DNA of 64,000 nucleotides from Selaginella moellendorffii. Its lineage: Eukaryota; Streptophyta; Lycopodiopsida; Selaginellales; Selaginellaceae. The DNA is taken from assembly GCF_000143415.4 (NCBI RefSeq), contig NW_003314314.1, positions 617,443 to 681,442 on the forward strand, read 5' to 3'. Below, piece by piece: positions 42,735 through 53,503 of the stretch. Within the stretch, counting starts at the first letter, position 1, and each line of letters opens with the position of its first letter. The notes beneath the pieces were generated by a model. That model was not told the origin of the DNA, made no database searches, and worked only from the letters and a program-made list of their open reading frames with translations. Made by a program: the position numbers and the translations under genes.

Positions 42735-43250
42735 AGTTATCAATATACATAACATATGACTTTGTAAATCCTATTAAAATCAATCTGGTTTTTACTATAT
42801 ATAACATATAATTCTCTAAAGCATTATTCTGAAATTTTAAATCAATGTGTTTTGTAATGTAGATAACATATCTAAGTATTAATCTGAAAATTCTGGAATA
42901 AAATATAAATTTCAATATAGATAATGTTTTTGTTCACTATATCTAATACAAAGTCAAAATATAATATAGTTTTTAATGATATCGTTTACACTATATAATA
43001 CACTACATGAGTTTCCTAAAAATGATTATGAAATTAAAACTCAATATATTTAATATTATACATAACTATAAGCACTATTATGAAATTGATACACAGTCTA
43101 TGGTTTATCAAATTATATTTAAAAAACTGAAACAAAATCTTTCTTTCAAAATAAATAACATTATTATTTATAAATATAACCAATACATGAGTCTTTTAGG
43201 CACACTATTAATAAAACATAATTTTGGTTTTCAATATAGATAATGTATGT
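42735..43250. repeat. Degenerate AT-rich tandem array, period about 60
   Basis: A core like (A/T)ATA(G/T)ATAACATAT recurs at about 42744, 42798, 42860, 42916, 42975 and again near 43055 and 43232, with spacing of about 55-65 bases. Units are strongly diverged. Confidence 0.5.
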
Positions 43251-43261
43251 AATAGATAATT

Positions 43262-43410
43262 TAATATATGTATGTATATATATATATATATATATCTGTG
43301 TGTGTGTGTATGTGTATGTGTATATGTGTATGTATATGTGTATATATATACATATAGATATACATATATATATACATATATATATACACGTACACATACA
43401 CATACACATA
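43262..43410. repeat. Compound microsatellite (TA/TG/TATG/CATA)
   Basis: Runs of TA, TG and their mixtures from 43262 to about 43410. The alternating Tyr/Val/Ile frames over it are artefacts. Confidence 0.95.
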
Positions 43411-43479
43411 AGGAACACTTACAGATTACAGAATTATAATGCTTATAGCTAATACAGTGGAACCAAACTAAATCCTTAC

Positions 43480-43960
43480 TTTGCCATGTTTGGAAGGCAT
43501 CCCCAAACAATAGTAGAGTTGAGATTGCATTTGAGTAAGGATATTCAAGATAAATTTGATTTTGAGGCGACTGATATAATCACAAATTTTGATGAGATTC
43601 TAGTAGTGTGCAAACAAAATTTACAGGTAGCTCAAGATAAAGTAGAGAAGTTTGCTAATGAGCATTGCTAATTTCAGGAATATAAAATGAGTTGCAAATG
43701 ATCTTTCCATCAAGTGGGTGGTGAAACACATTAGTGCTTTTAAAAAATAGGAAGAGTGATAAACTTTTTCATTAATACGCTGGTCCATATAAAGTGCTAC
43801 GAGTGTATTGGTAAAGCAACTTATCAAGTGCAACTGCCAACTAGAGTGAAAATTCATTCAATATTTTATATCAACCAGTTGAAAGGTGTACTATCTTATA
43901 ATGAAAGGCCCAATGCCTCTTTAATGTATATAGCTATGGATGATAGACCAAGAGCTTGAG
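43480..43960 (+). pseudogene. Ty3/gypsy integrase C-terminal relic
   Basis: The + strand shows MFGRHPQT (43486), LQVAQDKVEKFANEH (about 43623-43668) and, after a frame change, IGKATYQVQLPTRVKIHSIF followed by YINQLKGVL (43809-43895). These are the order and motifs of the post-catalytic part of gypsy integrase. Frame changes make it dead. Confidence 0.8.
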
Positions 43961-44017
43961 TAGAGTTCCCTAGAAAGGGTGATCATCAATAAAACTCATA
44001 CCTAGACTTTGTTGGGA

Positions 44018-44032
44018 GGGGGGGGGGGGGGG
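44018..44032. repeat. Poly(G) run of 15
   Basis: Fifteen uninterrupted G, directly after the gypsy relic. Could be a sequencing-length artefact or a polypurine-tract relic. Confidence 0.8.
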
Positions 44033-44102
44033 AAGAATCATTAGATGCAAATTTTGACCACATGGTCAATATCAGTCAAAAGGAAGCTCAAAGGTATATT
44101 AA

Positions 44103-44258
44103 GGCATGTTAGGGTAAAAAATTTAACCTACCCTAAAGCTCATAGCACAATGGAGCTTTTGAGGTAACTTAGAGGTGGTTGGCATGTTAGGGTAAAAAGT
44201 TTAACCTACCCTAAAGCTCACAGCACAATGGAGCTTTTGAGGTAATTTAAAGGTGGTT
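44103..44258. repeat. 78-base tandem duplication
   Basis: Two adjacent copies (44103-44180 and 44181-44258), each starting GGCATGTTAGGGTAAAAA and ending GAGGTGGTTG or AAGGTGGTTG, differing at a handful of positions. Confidence 0.9.
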
Positions 44259-44449
44259 GGGTGGTGAGGAACCTCAAGAGAAGGCATAGCATAGTCTAAG
44301 GAAAATAAATATTTATCTTTTTGTGCCAAACCATCACACTTCTATAAGGGCATTAGGTTGGTCACTGATTAGGACTAAAATGCTGGGATGGGAGCACTGT
44401 CAAGGATTGGCAAGGGATGCAACAGCTCACTCAGAAGTTCTACTAGACC

Positions 44450-45250
44450 CTCTATATGGCTCAGCCATGGACCTTTGCCCAGGAAAGTGCAGTAGTAGAA
44501 GTCCTAGCGACTCTACCCCAAAGGATCCCCCATGAAGTGCAAGACTTGGTTAAGGTGGATTTCACAATAGCAAGGCTATATGAAGCTCTCGAGAGATTGA
44601 GCAACTATAAATTTCCGAGCATGGATGGCCTTCTACCTACTTTCTATAAGGCATACTAGACAATGGGTCTACTGCTTTTGCAGGCATGGAAAGATGCTCA
44701 ATGAGTTGGAACTATGCTTGGAGAATTTCTAGAAGGGCTAATTGTGCTTATTCTGGAGAGAGGAGACCTTCAAGAGGTGAGGAACTGGATGCTAATCACC
44801 ATGTTGAACACATCCTACAAGATTTATGCAAAGGCAATGACACTCAAGTTGCAGACAATTATGCTGCTCATCATTCAAGAGTAAGAAACAGGCTTCGTCC
44901 CAAGGTGGCAAATTGTGAACATTTGGAGAACATTTGGACGCATCTGTTAACTCAGCAATGGGCAAAGATCTCAGACTAATAGATAATGGCTTAGCTCCTA
45001 GACTTTGAGGTATGATTGAGTGGATTAGAATTTCTTGGAGGATTGCACGCAAGATTGGCATCCCGAGAGTGATGGTTGCACAAATCTTGCTTCTGTACCA
45101 CGGAGTATGCAGCAGAATCACAATCAATGGGGAGACCAGATTGAGTTTTGAGCTTGGCAGATTGGTGAAACAAAATTGTCCATTGGTATCGTATTTTTAA
45201 ACATGATGGAAAGTGTATTGTGTGGTTTATACCATATGCTCAACTAGGAA
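44450..45250 (+). pseudogene. LINE reverse-transcriptase relic
   Basis: Seen: LYEALERLSNYKFPSMDGLL then FYKAY (about 44578-44655), matching the LINE KSPGxDGLxxxFYK block. Then EGLIVLILERGDLQEVRNWM and LITMLNTSYKIYAKAM (44737-44850), matching the GLIVLIPKKGD, NWRPITLLNxxYKIxAK signature, and ETGFVP (about 44889). Stops and frame changes follow, and the FADD catalytic block is not visible. Confidence 0.8.
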
Positions 45251-45999
45251 AAACATTTTCTTGTAATACATAAATCATAATAATTTCATGTGTTTGTTTG
45301 CCCCATAATCAAGGTATATGACTTTTACTTATGTGCCAAGAGTGTTCTTTACACCCTGCTAGATACTAGTCCTCTTCTTGATTGTAGATGAAGACAATGG
45401 TGGGGGATGGTCTGAAACTAAGTTGAGCTTAGCTCAATTTAGCTCATGAGTTCAGCTCAATTTAGCTCAAAGTCAATGCTAGTCAACATAGTCAACCATA
45501 AGTCTTATAAGGAAATATTAAGTCAGAAAAATGTTATTCTTTGGTGAACTTGAAATTTATGAATTTAATTATTAGTGGTTCAGAGAAATTTCTATTTTTT
45601 GAATATTTCTAATGCAATTTATATAATAAAATATTGTTTCTAGAATTAAAAGTTTGTTTGAACCCATAGAAATTTTTGGGCTTTATTGGTCCCAAATAAA
45701 AATGGGAATATTGAAGTTCAAATAAACTTGAAATTTCTATTATACATTTCAACATTTCAATAATTGACTAGAAATATATAAATAATTCAAAACATTGATT
45801 CACTTTTTCATTCTTTAGGGTTTACAGAGATGGGAAGCAAGGAAGACAAAATACCACTCCTCAATTTACACATTGCATATATTTTTGTAGGACATCCAAT
45901 AGGGTCATTTAGGAGAATGAAGGCAACTTGATCAATTGTGTGAAGGAGAATTGCTGCCAAAAAGAATGCATCCTTCAAGAGGTCTTTAGTTAGGATGTT
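45251..45999. other. AT-rich spacer
   Basis: No gene recognised. A short direct repeat of TTAGCTCA-type words occurs at 45425-45470. Confidence 0.5.
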
Positions 46000-48560
46000 C
46001 TAGATTAGGACATCACTATTAACATCTGGAAGACCATTTGGCATGTCAAAGAGCATGAAGTTTGTGCTCTTGAGCGGCCGCTTATGAATCTTTTGACAAA
46101 AGCGCTCCCACTTTTGCCGGATAGCCATATTCTCAACATCCTCCTTGAAAGATGCCATCAATGAACTGTAGGAGCCAATAAAAATCCCAACTTCACCACG
46201 GAATGCCACTGGAGAAACAGGGTGAATCTAGGGGGAGAAGACAAAGGTAAGATGTGAACTTAAGAAAAATTTATATATTGTCATGTAGCGTGTGGTAGAT
46301 GTAAGTTCCTTTAGGTCCTCTTCTCAGGCATCAAGACGAGTTGAAATGAAGTTACTCCCAATAGTTTTTGCTAAAACCATTTTGAGGAACTAAGAAAAGG
46401 AGAGAATTAAGAGAAATATACCTCAAGAAGTGCCTCGGTTACGAGCACATCTTGGACGATTATCATCACTATTGACTAATTCCTCCAAATATGGATTTGC
46501 ACGTTTTTGTTGAGGTAGAACTTTTTGGACATTCTAGTTCTCTTGCTCGACTTTGTCTCGAGGAATTTCTTGCAAGTTGTTCTCACTACCATCTTCACTC
46601 TCCTCACCATTGGCACCAACAGTGTCAACATTCTCATGGCCATCATTTTTGTCATCTGGCACGTCTTTATTGTTGTCTCTTGCAACCTCTCAGTGGGTTG
46701 GTGCATAATTTGGCATCTCCAATTCCCAAGGACAAGCTCGCTTTAAAGCTGTTGGAAACTTTATTATTGTTAGGTACATGCCTCACCATGCCTCAAGAGT
46801 TGTTTGCATACCGGTGTTTCGAGAGAAACGCCTCTATATTGGAGATACCTATAATAGAATATAAATAAATTGAGTATAATTGAGAAATTGTATATTACTT
46901 GAAAGCCGCTCGCCGCATGAAGTAAGGTTGGCTAAGTTGTTTATCAAATAGAGTTGTGCTTGTGGCCTTCTTTGGCAGCTAGTCCTCTCCGAGTTTTGTA
47001 AGCTTAGTGGTGACGAAGTCCTTAAATGGAAGTTACTCAGGATCATCCCCTATGAAAGGCACTAGAAACATCTCCCCTTCATATATAGTTTGTGAAATGT
47101 GGACGGTCCTCCTCAACATAGTCTCTATCATATTGTCCAAACCTTTTTCTCCTTCCCTAAGTATGTTATTGAGGTTGTTTAGAATGTGTATCTATTCTTC
47201 ATATCTAAGCTTTGACTTTGAGATGTTGTAAATAATCTCATATAGAGTCTTGCCCACTAAGAAATAACTTTTGTAAGTAACCTTCATGTAAAAGCAAACA
47301 ATACTTACTTTCATGACAAGAAATTTCTGTTATGATATCAAACCACTCCTTTGGGCGTCGAGGGTTAGCCACACTAAGTAATTTCTTTACCTTTGCTTCT
47401 TTGTGATGTTGATTTTCTTGTCAATTGCAGCTAAATGTTTCGAGAGTTTTTGATCATTTTTAGCTCGATGTGACTGTGCATATGCATCTTGCCTAACCTT
47501 CACCAATGGTTGAAGACAACACAAACATTTTATGATAAGAAGTATATTTAGAAGAATATACCTTACTCCACATGGCTATTATAAAAACCACTAGATTCTT
47601 GTACCATCTATTGGCATCTTGACAACCTCATTGATGTTGAATAAGTGATGCTAAATCTTCACCATAGTGGCTATGGATTGCATCCTCATCAAGATTGGCA
47701 AGAAACCGGATCTACTCAATATCATGTACTAGGCTTTGTTTTTGCACTACAAATTATCCCAGCCTACAAAATATAAATTGTTAAAAGTGATTGAAGAGGA
47801 AGAGGTACTTACGTATTAATTTTGTGGCAAACTATCACAAGCCTTGCCATATCTAGAGATCTTCTCGCGTGTACATATTCAACCAAAACATTGATGTGAT
47901 AAATAGGATCGTCTCGAAAGTATTCATTGATGCACTTCATCCATGCATACCAATGATGATTCCTGTTGATAATGTAGAACATTTTCCGACAAATTGTTGA
48001 GTCTTATGATGGCTTATAAGCATGTTGTCAAATTCGTGGGACTTCATTTTCCAAATGTCATCCCAAACCCTCTTAATTTCTACTGACACTAAAAGGGTAT
48101 TTATCATTCCTGGCTTGAAGATTGAAACAAAGAACATACCTATGTTTGTCCCAAGGCCATTCTGTTTGTACAGACTATAGATGTCTATGTTGACAAAGTG
48201 AGGTGAAGTAGACCGAACAATGATTATATGAGTGAATCAACATAGTGGGATTTTTCAGATCATGTCTCTTGGGCCTTCCCACTTGAGAGACTCTAGAGTC
48301 GTGTGAATGGCCTTCTCTTTAGTTTTCAAAACTGTCTCTTAGAATTGTTTATCTACAATGTGTTCAAGTAACTCCACTTCTCTTTCAACTTCAGCTACAC
48401 CTCCAATAGCACCATTATCAGATTTAGCCCCCAGCTTGGGCCCAACACCCCCGTTAAACGCACTTAGACACTGCTCCATATCTGCTATATTTTGCAAATA
48501 TGTTAAGAGTATTGGCATTTGTGGTTGTGGCAGCAATGGTAGTGATGACAATAGTTGCAA
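46000..48560 (-). pseudogene. Unidentified element-like coding relic
   Basis: Coding-like minus-strand pieces in broken frames: EVERELLEHIVDKQF-like text and its upstream part (48560-48339), FKPGMINTLLVSVEIKRVW with DDIWKMKSHEFDNML (about 48120-48015), FLANLDEDAIHSHYGEDLAS (about 47718-47660), and ENMAIRQKWERFCQKIHKRP (about 46140-46080). Each looks like former protein (hydrophilic and compositionally normal), but I cannot name the family. The surrounding repeats suggest a transposable element. Confidence 0.4.
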
Positions 48561-48725
48561 TGGCGTTGGTGGTGGTGATGATGGTGGCAGTGGTGGTGGT
48601 AATGATGATGATGGTGGTGGTGATAATGGTGGTGATGACGGTGGTGGTAATCATGGTGATGAAGGTAGAGGTGCCAATGGTGGTGAAGGTGGTGGCAGTG
48701 GTAATGGTGGTGGTGGCAAAAATGG
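48530..48725. repeat. GGT/GAT trinucleotide low-complexity tract
   Basis: GGTGGTGATGATGGTGG-type repeats. They translate as Gly/Asp, Val/Met or His runs depending on frame, so coding claims over it are unsafe. Confidence 0.9.
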
Positions 48726-48949
48726 GAGTGCATGTGGACTAGAGCTATCTAGTTATGAAGACGGCAAAGTTGTCGCTATCGAAATCTTTATATGAAGGTC
48801 AAATTGATTGTCATCCTATATCTCATCTTCCTCATGTCTTTTTCTCTTTGATCCAATATCCTTATCCTTTTGTTGTTGTTTTCGTTTCTGAAAATTAAAA
48901 AAACTCATTATAAAATAAAAATGTATGAGAAGTGATTGCATGGTGGTCC

Positions 48950-49745
48950 ACTGGGGCACTTGGCATGGGCGAGGCTGTGAAGGGCAATTAGCTAGCATAC
49001 CAGCCCGCCCCCAATAGCCATGGCCAGATTGTACAAAGTGCCCAGCCAAGTGCCTCAACTGGGCATTTGGCGCAAGCGAGGCCATGCCAGGCAATTCGTC
49101 AGCGTACTAGCCTGCCCCCAACGGCCATGGCCAGCCCGTGTAGAGTGCCCAACTAAGTGCCCAGCCTGGGCACTTGGTGCTGGTGAGGCCGTGCCAGGTG
49201 GTTCATCGGTCTACCGGACTGTCCTGCACAGCCATGGCTGGCCCCCATGGAGTGCTTGGCCAAGTGCCTAGCCCGGGCACTTGGTGCTGGCGAGGCGATT
49301 TATCGGTGTACCAGCCCACCCCACACAGCCATGGTCAGCCCACACGGAGTGCCCGGCCGAGTGCTCAGCCCGGGCACTTGGTGCTAGTGAGGCCATGTCG
49401 GGCGGTTCATCGGCATATTGGCCCACACAGCCATGGCTGGCCCGCTCAGAGTGCCTGGCCAAGTGCCCCAACCAGGCATCTGGCACGGGCGAGGCCATGC
49501 GGGGCAGTTCACCGGCATACTAGCCCACCCTGCACAGCCATGGCTGGCCTGCATGGAGTGCCTAGCCAAGTGCCCAGCCCGGGCACTTGGCGCGGGCAAG
49601 GCCGTGCGGGGCAGTTTGCCGGCGTACTGGCCTGCCCTACACAGCCATCACCGGCCCGCATGGAATGCCCAGCCAAGTACCTGGCCCAGGCACTTGGCGC
49701 TAGCGAGGCCATGCGGGGCGGTTCACCGGCATACCGGCCCGCCCC
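48950..49745. repeat. GC-rich satellite, period about 107, with internal palindrome
   Basis: About eight units begin with a GGGCACTTGG-like word at about 48954, 49061, 49169, 49275, 49373, 49475, 49581 and 49688 (spacing 98-108). Each unit contains an inverted repeat. The clearest is GCCAAGTGCCC (49565-49575), five-base loop, GGGCACTTGGC (49581-49591). The units also share ACAGCCATGG and GGCGGTTCAYCGG words. The block is far more GC-rich than its flanks. Confidence 0.93.
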
Positions 49746-49929
49746 CAACTGCCTGACAGCGCGCGTTGCTGGACTGGGCACCACGTGTTGCCGTGCGGTG
49801 CACCGCGAGACAATGCACGGCATACCACACAGTAACACACAGAGTACCACCCCGCTCTGCACCGTGCGTTGCTGTGCCGCATGCCGCATGTCTCTGTGCG
49901 GTGTGCCTTGCGTTGTCGTGCCCAGCCGA

Positions 49930-50180
49930 GTGCTTGGGTCGGTTCACCGGTGTACCGTCCTGCAGTGTGCTAGGCACAGCGGCACTGGGCACTGGGTGTG
50001 GCGGCACTGGGCATTGGGTGCTGGGCGTGGCAGCTGGGCACTTGGTGCTGGGCGTGGCAGAGTTGGGCACAATGGTGTTGGAGGCTGGGCACTGGGCACG
50101 GCGGTGCTGGAGGCACTGGGCGCGACGTGGGCATGGCATGGGCGTGGTGGCACCGGGCATTGCAATGCGGTAGCACTGGG
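49930..50180. repeat. Short GC-rich repeats (GGCACTGGGC words)
   Basis: Irregular repeats of TGGGCACTGGG/GTGGCGGCACTGGG, continuing the GC-rich block but with a much shorter unit. 49746-49930 between the two arrays is also GC-rich and carries GTGCGGTGC/CGCATGCCGCATG words. Confidence 0.8.
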
Positions 50181-52740
50181 CGCACAATTTTGAAGGATCT
50201 GCAATCAATCCTCCCATCTGTGACACCATTAATGTTGGATTCAAGTGTCAGTTTTGCAAGAATGCTCCATTGTGTCGTGCCATTTGCGAGGCCAAAATGT
50301 ACTATTTTCTTCCACGGGATGGAGAGGTTAGTAGAGCTGCAATATATATTGGCACACACACACACATCCAATGCAGGAAGGGATACAAAGGAGTTCAGTC
50401 AACCGTTTCAAAGATGCAGTGTAGATAGAGACTGTGAGCAACTCATCTGCAACTCCGAAATATGTTCAAAAGACAATGCTCAAGGATTTTATCGCAAGCA
50501 CTTTACTTGATCCAAACTATAAGAATACTCAACTGGATGAGGTTAGCTTGCGGGAGTTACCATGACATGTGCAACCTGCAACTAGCATTAGGAGGTACAA
50601 AAATATTATTATATACTTTTCAATAATATCTCTCTTATATTTTGTTTTATTTAGGATAAAGTCTTGGATGTGTGAATCTCAAGAGGGGAAACTCCAATCA
50701 AAAATCGACTCTATCCTTGAAGTAAAACGGACTTGTTCTTACGAGTTTATCCATGAGAGTTTATTTTCAGATCAAGTTGTTAGTGAGCAAGAGCGCCTCT
50801 TCATCTTCAAAATGTCCATAGGCCCCGCCTCTAGTATGGATCTTGTTTCCTGAATGGATATGTCTGGGTCAAATGACCTTGTTAATGCATGGGTACATTT
50901 TGACCATATGGAGTGGGTAGTGGGTTGGACAACCATGGGAGCTCATATGTATGATTTGAGGTAGTTATTTTTTCTCACTACTTAAAATGGTTTTAAGCAT
51001 TGCCCTTTTCACAGACTACGTTGTAATTTAACAAATGCAACAGCAAAGTTTAAAGTACAAGACCAAATGGCTCAAGAAATATTTTGGAAGTCCTTCTTCG
51101 ACATTATATTGAAGAAGACTAGTAAACTTGCCAACTTTCACAGTTTCATGGCAGATGGGGCTAGGGCTAATTGGAATGGTGTTCGGGCAGTCTTTGGGAA
51201 TGGTCAACCCCTAGAAGGTCGTGAGAGGACTTGTGAGTTTCATTGGGCTCAGATCCTAAACTAACATTGCCACCTTATCAAGCCAAATTTCCAATTAGCA
51301 TTTAAGGAGTTGTGCAAACAATGGCAAACTACACCTTCTAAAGAAGAGCATGAGGCAAAAACAAACAAGATCTAAATGTGGTGGTATGAAGATGGCCATA
51401 CAAATGTAAGTTGTTTAGCACAACTTGAGTCATGATTGGGGTGGTGGGAAATTAAGATGTTCTAATGGGGACATCACTCTTTCCAGGTTGACTTTTCTTT
51501 TTTTCCTCTCTTTTTATTGCTTTTTAATATCATCTTTTTACCACTTACAAATCTTGTATACACCCCAACTATGAATCTTTCAGAGAGTAAGCATTGGAGT
51601 TGGAGTTCCTCTGAGGCAGGGAAAGGGAAGATGAGTATATATGAAGCATGCCTATTAGATTTAATACACACTGTAGAGCAGTCTTCAAAAGCCTTGGCAT
51701 TTGAGGAAGGAAAATACATGGGAACAGGACCTTCAATTAAGATGTTACATGATCGGATGAAAAAGAAAATGACTCCACCAACACAAACAATGGTAACTAT
51801 AGTGGAGGAAGTGGTCTGTGGCACATTTATGGAGTACACTCCCCAAGCTTCTATTGGTGACATGAAGACTGTCTGCTCAAAACATCGTTTTTCCTTTGTT
51901 GGTGAAGAAGTTGGCATGGATCTTGGAGCAAAAAGCTCTCATAAGCCTAATGTTAAGTATTATTCTACTCTAAGACATCGCCTCCGAACCAAGCCACCTC
52001 AAATGGCTGATGAAGAAAGTGCATTACAGCAAGTTGAAACTACTTATCATAATGTGGAGCCGAAGCAATAGGCAATTTGTCGAATGTTAGCAAAATCAAA
52101 TGTAAAGTGTGTGGGGATGCTTCCGAGGGGCAAATATTAAGCTTGGATCCGTGGTGACAAGTCTACTTCTGTTCCAACCCCATGTTTCCATGGGGAACGA
52201 AAGCAAGTAGGATTTTCAAGATAGTGTTGGCTATATTGCTGCAACATTGATGTCAACTATACAAAACTGTTTGAAAACACTATAGTGACTAAACCTGATG
52301 TGGTACATAAAGAATGGTCGGTTGCTAATGGGGTTGCACTCACCTCAAATGAGATTAAAAACCTTGAGAAATCTGGTTTCAATCTTGAGAGGAGAGTTAA
52401 AGATATGAGTGATAGAACCAAGACTATTCCTATAGAGATGCATAAGAGGCTAGCAAGAAAAGGTAAAGTAGTTAAATTTATTGGTACCGTCTCCAAGGAG
52501 AAGCAAGGTTAAATAAATTTAGCTCAAACATTTAAGTGTGAGATTCTTTCCACGAAGTATATCACTACGTTTACAAAGGAGTACCAAAGCGCGAGGAATA
52601 TGGAAAGGCATATGCTCCAAGTATATGTATTACATTTTCATTAACATCTTGCACCAGAATCCTAAAGTAGATATTCATATATACCAAACAAGCCTTACTA
52701 TTGCCAAGTTGCAGAAAACTTTTGGAGCTAACTAGATTTT
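50180..52740 (+). pseudogene. Unidentified transposon-like coding relic
   Basis: Former coding pieces on +: a Cys pair region, FKCQFCKNAPLC (about 50240-50275), then FFDIILKKTSKLANFHSFMA and ADGARANWNGVRAVFGNGQP with RERTCEFHWAQ (51100-51255). After that come an intact frame of 184 codons (51517-52071) and a Lys-rich piece (52285-52512, EIKNLEKSGFNLERRVKDMS). The phrase ADxARANWNxVRxVxG...RERTCxFHW recalls transposase-like proteins I have seen in land plants, but I cannot assign the superfamily. In-frame stops separate the pieces. Confidence 0.45.
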
Positions 52741-53500
52741 CCAACACTATTGATGTTTATTCTCTATCAATAATATAAATTTATTATACCTTAGATAATT
52801 AATAAAAATGTTTTATTATTTCACTTTTCATTACATATATTTGCGAGTGTTCTTTTTGCAATACTGCCTATAGTATTTGTGAGTCTCCATTTTTGTTTTT
52901 ACCATCTCAAAAAATATTTCATGATAGTCTTTCAAATGTGTGATGTTACAATGTGTTGCGAAAACATATGTACCATCATACTGATCATTGTGAGCATTAT
53001 CTAAAACACAAACATTACTTCATGAATATTACCAATTTGGGTATTTTCTGACAAGAAAGTGAACCAGCATCCTGAGTGGAATATTGTAAAAAAAACTATC
53101 TTTGCTTGCTCACTTGGTGTATAAGTGGAGAGAATGGTGTTCCATGAAACAAGATCTGGCATGGCATCTCGCTAAAAACAACTTACATTTTCATAAAAAA
53201 TACTTGTTTTGGGCATAGCAGCAATCACCGATGTGGTTTCATACTCGATCCAGCATTCTTGATCGATAAACCCAGATTGACATACGATCTCAACATGACG
53301 GCCCAGGTAATGAGTCCTTTACAAGGCATCCTATCAAAGAAGTGCGTCGAATATGCTGTTCTCCCGGTTAAAATTTCAAACGTGACGAAGATGCCAGCAT
53401 ATGCTCTGGCAAGTCTTAGGCTCGAATCCAACGCCCAACAGCACAACAATCGCGAATATTCCCCACATTCGAGGGTTTCGAGGGAAGAACAGAGAGCGCA
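52741..53500. other. AT-rich spacer and 5' flank of the F-box gene
   Basis: No gene recognised. From about 53225 the sequence becomes mixed in composition. A TTAGGCTCGAATCC word at 53418-53431 is T-loop-like, but no tRNA fold was found. Confidence 0.5.
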
Positions 53501-53503
53501 GCG

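Noticed and set aside
43164-43510. Tyr/Ile/Cys and His/Thr-rich frames
   Set aside because: Translation of the TA/TG microsatellite.
48358-48795. Gly/Asp-rich 145-codon frame
   Set aside because: Created by a GGT/GAT trinucleotide tract; all frames are open and low-complexity.
49174-50193. 339-codon open frame over the GC-rich satellite
   Set aside because: The repeat unit is about 107 bases (not a multiple of three), so the reading frame changes from unit to unit; GC-rich DNA lacks stops by composition.
53405-53440. Possible tRNA T-loop (GGCTCGAATCC)
   Set aside because: Stem pairing is poor and no cloverleaf could be drawn on either strand.
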